Source: a virus. From it: 27,995 nucleotides of DNA. Position 1 is the first letter of the stretch. Every line of letters begins with the position of its first letter. Under the pieces are notes generated by a model that was not told the DNA's origin, ran no database searches, and worked only from the letters and a program-made list of their open reading frames with translations. Location of the stretch: positions 1 through 27,995 of the IMG/VR virus record IMGVR_UViG_3300030390_001913; one strand, 5' to 3'. Below, piece after piece: positions 6,767 to 13,838 of the stretch. The position numbers and the translations under genes are program-made.

Positions 6767-7992
6767 TATCCTTTCATATCACCTTTACATACTTTAACTG
6801 CACGTCCAGACAAATATGCTGATGATTTTTCACCTGCTGCCATTCTTTTTTTTCTATATGCCTCACCTTTTTTACAAAGTTTTTCAGTTAATTCTTGTTC
6901 TTTTTGTGGATTCTTTTTTCCTAAAGCTACTAATTGTTTAACAATTTTATCTGCTTCTTCTTTCGATTTACCATGCATTTGAATCATTTTAGAAACACGT
7001 TCAGGTGATGGTTTTTCATCTTCATCTAACTCACCAAACTCATATGTCCATTCCCCCTCATCCATTCTATCAAATTGTGAGGATTTATTAAATTGATCTT
7101 TAGATACTACTGTATCATACTCATCTTGAGTTATTTTACCTACTGCTACATCATAAGACATTTGTGCTTGTTCTTTTCCTTTACTTTTTATAAATCTAAT
7201 AGCTTCTTCATGTGCGTGAATTTCATCAGCATATTGGTCTGCTATAGGACCACCTTCTGGTTCAGCTTCCTGTTCCATATCTCTATAAATTTGTTCAAGA
7301 TTTCTTTCTAAATCTTCTAATTCATATCCATCAACTAATTCAGCAGCTTGTGATGAAATTTTTATTTCATTTACTTTACCTTTCATAAAAATTCTATCTC
7401 TATCAATTTCATTTTTATCTTCTTCAAAACTTCTCATCCACTTAGCTAATATTTCTCTAGCTTCTCTTTTATCTAAACCAAATTCATCTTCTAAATAAGA
7501 ACCAGCTCCAAACATATTTGTTATACCTGAATCTCTTAAATCATTTAAAAATGTAAACATTGATTTTTCAACACCTTCGTTTAATTTTTCTTTTTTTGGT
7601 AATGCAAAAAATGAGACTGAAGCTGCCCATGTTCTATCATCATCAATATCTGTTTCATAATCAGAAACACTACCATATTCATAATCAAATTTATCAGTTA
7701 TTTTATTTACTTCTTCAAATGCTTTTTTTAAATTTAAAACATCATCACCTTCAAAATAATGATTACCTCTACCCGCCATTCTTATGTAGTATCCTTTTCT
7801 ACCATCTGACATAGAACCTCTAACACTATCATCAAACTCTAATCCTGTTTCGCTATTAATAGTTTTTACTAATTTTTGAATATCATCTTCTTTTTCCATT
7901 TCATATGGAGAAATAGATTCTTCATTTAATTTAGAATATGCTTCTTTTAAATATTGGCTTTTAAACCATTTAGTAGTGTTAAAATTATCCAT
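6766..7992 (-). CDS. Modular protein with capsid-targeting-like leader and DUF5872-like C-terminus
   Basis: 408 aa. The leader MDNFNTTKWFKSQYLKEA has a YLKE site (E17) followed by A; a second site KLNE (E24) is close behind. Residues 30-133 form an alpha/beta module (GLEFDDSVRGS, GYYIRMAGRG, DDRTWAASVSFFALP), closed by KEKLNE (E139) before G. A helical module follows (ILAKWMRSFEED), then GKVNE (E209), a helical acidic region with QYADEIHAHEEAIRFI, and a basic C-terminal motif at about 370-404 (EKLCKKGEAYRKKRMAAGEK, SSAYLSGRAVKVCKG) that I recognise as DUF5872-like. It is the first gene of a late operon, 7 bases after a canonical TATAAATA. Function unknown; multi-part virion cargo is the working hypothesis. 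Confidence 0.8.
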   Translation of the reverse strand: MDNFNTTKWFKSQYLKEAYSKLNEESISPYEMEKEDDIQKLVKTINSETGLEFDDSVRGSMSDGRKGYYIRMAGRGNHYFEGDDVLNLKKAFEEVNKITDKFDYEYGSVSDYETDIDDDRTWAASVSFFALPKKEKLNEGVEKSMFTFLNDLRDSGITNMFGAGSYLEDEFGLDKREAREILAKWMRSFEEDKNEIDRDRIFMKGKVNEIKISSQAAELVDGYELEDLERNLEQIYRDMEQEAEPEGGPIADQYADEIHAHEEAIRFIKSKGKEQAQMSYDVAVGKITQDEYDTVVSKDQFNKSSQFDRMDEGEWTYEFGELDEDEKPSPERVSKMIQMHGKSKEEADKIVKQLVALGKKNPQKEQELTEKLCKKGEAYRKKRMAAGEKSSAYLSGRAVKVCKGDMKG

Positions 7993-7998
7993 TTGATT

Positions 7999-8015
7999 TT
8001 ATTTATAAATATACG
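7999..8015 (-). promoter_or_regulatory. T4-type late promoter with almost no leader
   Basis: On the minus strand: CGTATATTTATAAATAA, with TATAAATA (complement of 8000-8007) only 7 bases before the ATG at 7992. T4 late transcripts begin a few bases after this box, so the mRNA would be leaderless or nearly so. It fills the 23-base gap after the 190-aa gene and should drive the 408-, 175- and 189-aa genes. Confidence 0.8.
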
Positions 8016-8588
8016 TTATTCCCTTGCCTTTTCCCATTCTGTAATAGTTTTGTTTAAAGCTTCAATTGCTTTTACTTTATTTACGCCACCATTCCATCTT
8101 TCTACATCTCCCTGTTCAGTAATATATGATTTATTTTCAATATTAATAGCATCCATTACCCATTCTTTATACCATCTTATAAAATAATCTATATTTCCAT
8201 TAGTGGTTTTTTTGTTCCATTCTTCCCATAAACCTGTAGCTTTTAATTGTGTTTCAAATTTTTTAAAACATTTAAAACATTGATCTGTGGCCATATAGTA
8301 ACTAGGGTCCATTCCTCTATTCATAACTTTTTTACACTTAGGACAAAATAAAGGTACTATATTAGATTTTCTTGCTTTATTTAATTTAGTAATATTTTGC
8401 TTAATACCCTCTTTAATAGTCCATTGACGACCTCCTTCAGTCCAAATATCTCCTTCTTTATAAAAAGAATCTTTTTGACTATAACCTACACTTTGACCGG
8501 TTTTATCTCCAACTTTTCCAGTTACGAGATTTCTTAGACGAGTTACATCTTTTTTTCCAAATTGCTTTTTTAAAACGTTTTCTGACAT
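8016..8588 (-). CDS. Zinc-ribbon-like conserved phage protein, function unknown
   Basis: 190 aa. The N-terminal part is basic (VLKKQFGKKDVTRLRNLVTG) and contains GYSQKDSFYKEGDIWTEGG with RQWTIKEGIKQNITKLNKAR. A zinc ribbon follows: C82-P-K-C85 and C104-F-K-C107, 18 residues apart. The C-terminal part is helical (WEEWNKKT, YFIRWYKEWVMDAIN). The pattern is familiar to me from uncultured marine T4-like phages, without a known role. It lacks the (L/I)xE leader. It lies 3 bases after the 139-aa gene and ends just before a late promoter. Nucleic-acid binding through the ribbon is plausible but not shown. Confidence 0.75.
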   Translation of the reverse strand: MSENVLKKQFGKKDVTRLRNLVTGKVGDKTGQSVGYSQKDSFYKEGDIWTEGGRQWTIKEGIKQNITKLNKARKSNIVPLFCPKCKKVMNRGMDPSYYMATDQCFKCFKKFETQLKATGLWEEWNKKTTNGNIDYFIRWYKEWVMDAINIENKSYITEQGDVERWNGGVNKVKAIEALNKTITEWEKARE

Positions 8589-8591
8589 TAT

Positions 8592-9011
8592 TTATTTTTT
8601 ATATCCTTTAATAAGGGTAGTTAATTTCGATTCAGATTTACCTGATTTAGGTATTATAACTTCATTTTGTGATACTTTTATAAGTATATTATTGATGTTT
8701 TCTATTAAAAATTTTAAGTTTGAATAATTTAATCTATTATCACTATAATCTTCTTTTATTTTTTTTATAATTTGATTAGTTAATTTAGTTGATTTTATTC
8801 CTCCACTATAATCTATATTTAATTTAATACATTGTATATTAGCTACCAAAAAAGTTAAATCTATATCTTTTAAATCATTATTTTTATATGCTTTTTTAAT
8901 AGAAGGAATAATTTCATTTATATAAATTTTAGGTTGAGGTGTTAATTTAGGAGAAGGAGTACTTTTATCTCCTCCTTTATATCCTCCTGATTTTAAATTT
9001 ATTATACTCAT
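8592..9011 (-). CDS. Small lysine-rich protein of unknown function
   Basis: 139 aa. The first 30 residues are Gly/Ser/Pro/Lys-rich and probably disordered (SGGYKGGDKSTPSPKLTPQ). The rest is alternating helical sequence rich in Ile, Asn and Lys (IIPSIKKAYKNN, LTFLVANIQCIKLNIDYSGG, LKFLIENINNILIKV), possibly two related helical units, since 'DLTFLVANIQCI' and 'NLKFLIENINNI' are similar. The start overlaps the stop of the 754-aa gene (ATGA), so translation is coupled to it. One INE tripeptide (about residue 33) occurs but is not a convincing processing site. I do not recognise a family. Confidence 0.65.
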   Translation of the reverse strand: MSIINLKSGGYKGGDKSTPSPKLTPQPKIYINEIIPSIKKAYKNNDLKDIDLTFLVANIQCIKLNIDYSGGIKSTKLTNQIIKKIKEDYSDNRLNYSNLKFLIENINNILIKVSQNEVIIPKSGKSESKLTTLIKGYKK

Positions 9012-11272
9012 AGTCCTAATTTTTTAAGTTGACTAATAGTATCTGATGCTGAAGTATGTAATATTCCAATTCCACCTTGTGCTCTCCACTGTTCTATATT
9101 AGATTTTCTATCATCTATTAGTATGTGGTTAGGAGCAGCATAATTTTGTTTTTTAGATGCTTGTGCTAGTGTTAATTTAATTCCTGGCATATTATTTCTT
9201 ACCCATAATCTTTTACCTAATCTTGATGTAGCTGATCTTGAGGGAGAAGATAATAATTCTGTATCATAATTTTTAATATAATCCCAATACTGTTTTCCAT
9301 CCTTCATCCAAGGCATGCCAACCCAAAATCCTACTTTACCTTGACCATCAATTAATTTCCAAAATTCTTCTTTACCATATTTTTTTTCATAATCTGATGG
9401 TGCTATTCCATCTGAATATTTTTTAAATGATTCATCAAAATCTGTTAAAACACCATCCATGTCTGAAAATATTTTATATTTTTCTTCATTTTCAAATAGT
9501 GGTATGTTTAGCTTTGGAGCTCTATTTCTCCATAAATTTTTTATATCTCTTTGATCATTTGTATCTAAATTTAATTCATATTTTAAATAATTATCAATTA
9601 TATTTTTTAAAGGTTTTCTTGATTTTTTTGCTTTTAAATATAAACCCTGCAAATTAGCATCAATTTCTTTTTCTAATTTATAATAATCAGGAGTACCTAA
9701 TTTTTTTCTCCAAATTTTCCACCAAGGTTTTTTACCAGTTTTTAATTCATCTCTTTCAGCAGAGTCAGATTCCATTTCTTTACCTGTCTTGACATTAATG
9801 CCACTTTGCATTAAATGTTCAATTTCATGTCTAATTACATTCCTAATATCCATTGAAATTTGTTCCCACATTCTAGGTAATTCATCTATAGGAATTCTAT
9901 AATTTAATTCTACTTCTGGGATTGGTTTTTTTATAGGACGAGCTACCCCTGATGAATTAAAATCATCTACAAAATTAGCTTTTGCTATATATAAAAATTT
10001 TAAATAAGGGTATTCAAATTCTTCTCCAGGACCTACTTTTAAACTAAAATAACCTTTATTTTGACTATCTTCAAAATCACCTTTCCAAGCATTTAAAGTA
10101 TAACCTGCTAATTTAGTTACTAATGAATCATACTTACCTTCATTTAATACTTCCTTAGCTACTTCTTTAATAAATTTATTTATTCCAAAATGGTCTTTAT
10201 TTTCATTTAAAAATTCATTATCATGTCCACATTTATGGCATATAAATAAATCATTACCTCCATCTTTTATTTTCCAACTCCAATTACATTTATCACATTC
10301 AATTTTATCATCTACAATAGCTTCTGTTATACTAGAACTAACATCACCATCTATAGAATCTGTCCAATTTCTAAACATCATATTGCCTTCTGAATACGCT
10401 TCTCTTTCAATAGCATCTAAATCTTCATCTGCTGTTGTATCTGTCGTTTGAAGATTTCCAATTCTATCTTCTAAATTTTGGGTATGGTGAACCATTTCAT
10501 GAGCAAATGATCTGACAATATCTTTAGGATGTCTTCCTTCAGTATATAAAACTATAGTTTTAGTATTAGGATCATAATATGCTGTTCTACCAAAGAAATT
10601 TTTAGCATTATTATCATCTCCATCTATAAATTCTAAATCTGGTAATGGTAAAATATTTCTATTATTTTCTATCATATAATCTACTAAATCAACTATCATT
10701 TGCTTATAATCTATATACTCAGAATAAGTTGCATTTTCATTTATACTCTCATTAGTAGGGGGTCGTAGTATAGAATATATTTCTGATTTTTCTTCTACTT
10801 CAGATGGTAAAAATTCAATAAATTCTTTTTCTGATTTGTTAAGTGCCTTTCTTGCATTAGTTCCACTCATATTAGGATCATAAGTAGGAATAACTTTAAC
10901 TACAATATTTGGATATTTTTTTTCTATATCTCCTGTTCTTGCTGATACATCATCTAAATCATCCTGTCTTCCTTCTCTGTAACCAATAACAAAATAAATT
11001 ATATCTTGAGGATTATTTTTAGCTAAACGTAAAATATCTCCAATTGGAGATTTTACAGGTTCTATTTTAACTTTATTTGCTAAATATCTTTTGTAAATAT
11101 CCCAAACTAAAACAGATTCAGTTTGTTCAATACCATCACGTACTTTTCCTCCTACAAATATTGTAAATTCATCTATTTCAGGATAATCCTGTAATGCACG
11201 TTTTACAATTTCAAAATGACCTGCTGTTGGTGGTTTAAACCCACCCCCGTATGCTGCTAAAATTTTACCCAT
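9008..11272 (-). CDS. Five-domain multi-enzyme polyprotein: nucleotidyltransferase, two HExxH domains, zinc ribbon, HAD phosphatase
   Basis: 754 aa. Residues 1-170 are a cytidylyltransferase-type nucleotidyltransferase: GGGFKPPTAGH carries the HIGH-like motif (T16-A-G-H19) and SGTNARKA (136-143) the second ATP-binding motif. Residues 180-317 hold FAHEMVHH (H258, E259, H262) with EREAY (about 289-293) as possible third zinc ligand. Residues 318-357 hold a zinc ribbon (C326, C329, C345, C348). Residues 379-594 hold IRHEIEHLMQ (H482, E483, H486) with E534/E536 as candidate third ligand. Residues 595-754 are HAD-like: SDMDGVLTDFD (D604, D606), SSPSRS and ILIDDRKSN (D720, D721), similar to 5'(3')-deoxyribonucleotidases. 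Each joint carries an (L/I)xE: E179, E317, E357, E378, E594. The start overlaps the kinase gene by 8 bases. Substrates are unknown; the five domains are well supported, the cleavage is inference. Confidence 0.85.
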   Translation of the reverse strand: MGKILAAYGGGFKPPTAGHFEIVKRALQDYPEIDEFTIFVGGKVRDGIEQTESVLVWDIYKRYLANKVKIEPVKSPIGDILRLAKNNPQDIIYFVIGYREGRQDDLDDVSARTGDIEKKYPNIVVKVIPTYDPNMSGTNARKALNKSEKEFIEFLPSEVEEKSEIYSILRPPTNESINENATYSEYIDYKQMIVDLVDYMIENNRNILPLPDLEFIDGDDNNAKNFFGRTAYYDPNTKTIVLYTEGRHPKDIVRSFAHEMVHHTQNLEDRIGNLQTTDTTADEDLDAIEREAYSEGNMMFRNWTDSIDGDVSSSITEAIVDDKIECDKCNWSWKIKDGGNDLFICHKCGHDNEFLNENKDHFGINKFIKEVAKEVLNEGKYDSLVTKLAGYTLNAWKGDFEDSQNKGYFSLKVGPGEEFEYPYLKFLYIAKANFVDDFNSSGVARPIKKPIPEVELNYRIPIDELPRMWEQISMDIRNVIRHEIEHLMQSGINVKTGKEMESDSAERDELKTGKKPWWKIWRKKLGTPDYYKLEKEIDANLQGLYLKAKKSRKPLKNIIDNYLKYELNLDTNDQRDIKNLWRNRAPKLNIPLFENEEKYKIFSDMDGVLTDFDESFKKYSDGIAPSDYEKKYGKEEFWKLIDGQGKVGFWVGMPWMKDGKQYWDYIKNYDTELLSSPSRSATSRLGKRLWVRNNMPGIKLTLAQASKKQNYAAPNHILIDDRKSNIEQWRAQGGIGILHTSASDTISQLKKLGL

Positions 11273-12092
11273 TTATAAATGATTTTAATTTTGCTTGTGC
11301 TTCTTCAGCTGATACTGAGTTGTCAATAACATCTTTTACTCCACCATCTGATAAAAATGATTTTATTTGAGTATTTATAGCTGCTTTTCTTTTATCTGAT
11401 CTTGCTTGTGCTTTAGCATCTTTAGGTTTTGTACCTTGCGGTTTGTATGGAGTTAAGTATTTATTTACTATATCTTCTAAATTATCTAATTTTTCATCTT
11501 TTAAAGTGTTAGCAACTGATACAAAATTATTACCAAAAGAACTTTTATATTCATTATAATTTTTAGTTACATCATTCCAAGTAGTCATAACAATTGCTGG
11601 GGCTAAACTTCTATCTTCACCTCCTGATTTATCAAATCTATCTTGGTTTTGTTTTAATGAACGTTCTAAATCTGTGTAAACATAAAGCATAAATACATCA
11701 TATCCTGCGTTTTCTAATTCATCTTTTAATTTAAGTGTAGCTCGGCTTGAAGCTCCTGTACCATCTAATATAAATGATTCTCTACTAGCTATTGCTTTAG
11801 GTAAATCTTCATCTTTTAATTTTGAAGCTGCTTGTCTCATTAATTTAGCTGATGTACTTCTTTCTTCTGGGGTAGCATTTTTTAAATCTAAACTAACACC
11901 TGCTTTTTTAAGTAAAGGAACAAAATCTAAATCTAAATTATAAGTAGTTAAACCTGATAAATCTAGACCACGTAAAATATAACCTTTACCTGCTCCAGGA
12001 GCACCAGCTAATATAATAGCTTTAGGATTATTAGAAATTTCTTTCAGTAGTTTACCTTCTGCTATATATTTTTTATAGTCAAAATTATCCAT
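11265..12092 (-). CDS. P-loop kinase (zeta-toxin/AAA-like) with capsid-targeting-like leader
   Basis: 275 aa. The leader MDNFDYKKYIAEGKLLKE ends in YIAE followed by G (E12), strikingly like the T4 internal-protein leader that ends in FIAE before A; LLKE (E18) is a second site. Walker A is GAPGAGKG (30-37, K36). Later segments fit a small kinase: LDLDFVPLL, FILDGTGASSRATLKLKDEL (Walker B-like region about residue 108-115), and DVFMLYVYTDLERSLKQNQDR (base-binding or lid-like). The fold resembles zeta toxins and polynucleotide or small-molecule kinases; the substrate cannot be read from sequence. The C-terminus (215-275) is basic and helical (KPKDAKAQARSDKRKAA). It is followed by the 754-aa gene with an 8-base overlap and preceded by a variant late promoter, which fits a late, packaged enzyme. 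Confidence 0.8.
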   Translation of the reverse strand: MDNFDYKKYIAEGKLLKEISNNPKAIILAGAPGAGKGYILRGLDLSGLTTYNLDLDFVPLLKKAGVSLDLKNATPEERSTSAKLMRQAASKLKDEDLPKAIASRESFILDGTGASSRATLKLKDELENAGYDVFMLYVYTDLERSLKQNQDRFDKSGGEDRSLAPAIVMTTWNDVTKNYNEYKSSFGNNFVSVANTLKDEKLDNLEDIVNKYLTPYKPQGTKPKDAKAQARSDKRKAAINTQIKSFLSDGGVKDVIDNSVSAEEAQAKLKSFING

Positions 12093-12101
12093 AATATAAA
12101 T

Positions 12102-12118
12102 TTTATTATAAATATTAC
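12102..12118 (-). promoter_or_regulatory. Degenerate late-promoter-like motif
   Basis: Minus strand GTAATATTTATAATAAA resembles the extended late motif GTATATTTATAAATAAA found elsewhere, with TATAATAA in place of TATAAATA. It ends 9-10 bases before the kinase ATG and overlaps the stop of the 256-aa nuclease gene. It may give late expression of the kinase and the genes after it. The departure from consensus makes this uncertain. Confidence 0.4.
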
Positions 12119-12885
12119 AATTTTCTTTTAGCTGTAGTCTTAAATTCAGTAAATATAGGTTTATGTTTAGGAAATTCTAAATCAAATAATCTTTTTACGG
12201 TGTTAAATATATCAATATTTTCACCTTGCGTACGTTTTGACTCATACATTTCCCATCCTTTACCTTGAATAGCGCCTTCTTTAGGACCTCTTTTAGATGA
12301 TTTTAACCATAAAACCCCATAACGATCTGCTTTTTTACCAAAACATTCTTCATAACATTTACCATAAATAGCTGTTTGTAAATCATAGGTAGTTTGTAAA
12401 TGGTTAGATGTTTTAAAATCTATAATCCACAATTCACCATCAATTTCACATACCATATCACAAGTACCTGCTACTTTGATTTCATCTGAAAATAAATGAA
12501 CTTCAGTTTCAATTAATGTTGGGTTGTAAGTTTCCCAAAAATCAACAAAACGTAAAAACATTTGCCATACTAAAGGATTATACATTGGAATTCCATTTTG
12601 TAAAAAATTTAATTCTTTTCCATTAAGATAATCCTCACACATTTCATGTACTTGTGTACCTTCTTCTGCTGCTTTTTTTACAATCCAATCAGCTGAATAA
12701 CCTACCTTTTTTAGCCAATCTTGAAAAAATTTACCTTTAGGATAACAACTTAATACATAAGTTATTGATGGATAATACTTACCATTCCTTTGATAATACC
12801 TAGAGTCAGGCAAAGTAATCTGTTTAGCATCTTCACTAATTTCTAAAATCCTATTATAAGATTTTTTAATTGTTTTCTTGCTCAT
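12115..12885 (-). CDS. PD-(D/E)XK exonuclease-like protein (RecB/Cas4 type)
   Basis: 256 aa. The nuclease motifs are clear and in order: GTQVHEM (H80), TEVHLF (E128 region), VAGTCDMVCE (D143), ELWIIDFKTSN (D156-F-K158) and LQTAIYGKCYEE (Q170, Y174). This is the pattern of RecB-family/Cas4-like PD-(D/E)XK nucleases, which cut or degrade DNA with a divalent metal. The N-terminal part has PSITYVLSCYPKGKFFQDWLKK, typical of this family in phages. No iron-sulfur cysteine set is visible. The ATG overlaps the primase stop (ATGA), so the two are translated together and a role in replication, recombination or end-processing is likely. It lacks the (L/I)xE leader seen in the cargo genes, so probably acts in the infected cell. 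Confidence 0.85.
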   Translation of the reverse strand: MSKKTIKKSYNRILEISEDAKQITLPDSRYYQRNGKYYPSITYVLSCYPKGKFFQDWLKKVGYSADWIVKKAAEEGTQVHEMCEDYLNGKELNFLQNGIPMYNPLVWQMFLRFVDFWETYNPTLIETEVHLFSDEIKVAGTCDMVCEIDGELWIIDFKTSNHLQTTYDLQTAIYGKCYEECFGKKADRYGVLWLKSSKRGPKEGAIQGKGWEMYESKRTQGENIDIFNTVKRLFDLEFPKHKPIFTEFKTTAKRKL

Positions 12886-13811
12886 ATAAGTTGTAATTTC
12901 TTTTCCATTAAATCATATTGTGTTAATGGAGTGGTAGTTTGAATTAATTTAGTAAAATCGTTAAATCCCATTTCACTCGGGTCTTTCCCCTGAAGTTCTA
13001 CCATATAAACTTCTTTACCTTCATTTATAAATTCTTCAGCATATTTAATTGCTTTTTTAATTGCATCTGAATCTAATGCTATATATATTTTTTTAACTGC
13101 TGATGTTACTATTTTTTTCATTAAAGAACCCTGTATATTACTACCTAATAAAGGTATTGCATTTCTTTTAACTGCAATTGCATCAAAAGGACCTTCGCAT
13201 AATACTAAAGGTAGATTCCAATTAATGAATAATTCAAAAGGAATTATATTTCTTGATGCTTCTGGGTTTCTATATTTTCTAAATGGATCTTTTTCAAAAG
13301 ATCTACCTGTAAAATAATTTAATTTTCCATTTTCATCGTATGAAGGTATTATAACCATATTTTTATAATTACCATACTCACAATAACCTAAATTATATTT
13401 AATTACATCATCTATAGTAATTCCTCTATTTTTTAAATAATTCCAAGCCTTTCTTCCTATTAAATCTTTTGATTGATTATTAATTAATTTAAATTCAGAT
13501 GGCAATTTAATATCTGTTTTATTTTCTACTTTACTATATTCTTTTTCTTCTGATACTAATTTATATAATTCCGTAAATTTTTCTGATGATGCTTTTAATT
13601 GTTTAAATAATGTAGATATTCTTGTTCCTTTTTTACCACATACCCAACAATGCCAAGGATTATATCCTTTTTTGTTTTCAGAAAAATTAACTTCTAGTTT
13701 AGGTTTGGCATGGTTACAAAAAGGACAAGTATAAGCTTGATTACCTCTTGCAGTTCTTTTTCCAGTACCAAGTACAGAATTTACCAAATTAACTAGTAGT
13801 TCATTTATCAT
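12882..13811 (-). CDS. DNA primase (DnaG/T4 gp61-like)
   Basis: 309 aa. An N-terminal zinc-binding domain has CPFC (C29, C32) and HCWVC (H54, C55, C58). The catalytic TOPRIM domain follows: VLCEGPFDAIAVKR (E206), LLGSNI, IYIALDSDAI (D247, D249) and VELQGKDPSEMG. This makes RNA primers for lagging-strand synthesis, normally with a replicative helicase (gp41-type), which is not in the window. The length is a little under T4 gp61 (about 340 aa) with no missing motif. An AT-rich motif CGTATATTATATATT directly precedes the ATG. It is coupled to the downstream PD-(D/E)XK gene by a 4-base overlap. Confidence 0.9.
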   Translation of the reverse strand: MINELLVNLVNSVLGTGKRTARGNQAYTCPFCNHAKPKLEVNFSENKKGYNPWHCWVCGKKGTRISTLFKQLKASSEKFTELYKLVSEEKEYSKVENKTDIKLPSEFKLINNQSKDLIGRKAWNYLKNRGITIDDVIKYNLGYCEYGNYKNMVIIPSYDENGKLNYFTGRSFEKDPFRKYRNPEASRNIIPFELFINWNLPLVLCEGPFDAIAVKRNAIPLLGSNIQGSLMKKIVTSAVKKIYIALDSDAIKKAIKYAEEFINEGKEVYMVELQGKDPSEMGFNDFTKLIQTTTPLTQYDLMEKKLQLI

Positions 13812-13826
13812 AATATATAATATACG
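13812..13826 (-). promoter_or_regulatory. Possible variant promoter before the primase
   Basis: Minus strand CGTATATTATATATT lies directly before the primase ATG in a 27-base gap. It shares the CGTATATT start of the three late promoters but lacks TATAAATA. It could be a degenerate promoter or simply AT-rich spacer. Confidence 0.25.
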
Positions 13827-13838
13827 TAAAGGATTTTG

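Noticed and set aside
4467-8187. Plus-strand open frames (for example 4467-4709, 5346-5606, 5644-5937, 6746-6982, 7093-7311, 7560-7814, 7954-8187)
   Set aside because: All lie opposite well-supported minus-strand genes, their peptides are low-complexity Phe/Leu/Ser-rich or lack any recognisable pattern, and none has a promoter-like start.
9427-9657. Plus-strand open frames opposite the polyprotein and at 19280-19558 and 25686-25886
   Set aside because: Antisense shadows of real genes; no domain-like sequence.
11264-11272. TATAAATG as another late promoter
   Set aside because: It overlaps the start codon of the 754-aa gene itself, so it cannot serve that gene, and the eighth base departs from consensus.
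9008-11272. Assembly artefact or frameshift joining several genes
   Set aside because: The frame is continuous, the linkers have the same codon and residue character as the domains, and the joints carry a consistent (L/I)xE pattern, so a true fusion is more likely.
12882-13811. INE near the start of the primase as a processing site
   Set aside because: It is at residues 2-4 with no amphipathic leader, and such tripeptides occur by chance in Ile/Asn/Glu-rich proteins. It shows that single (L/I)xE hits need statistical support.
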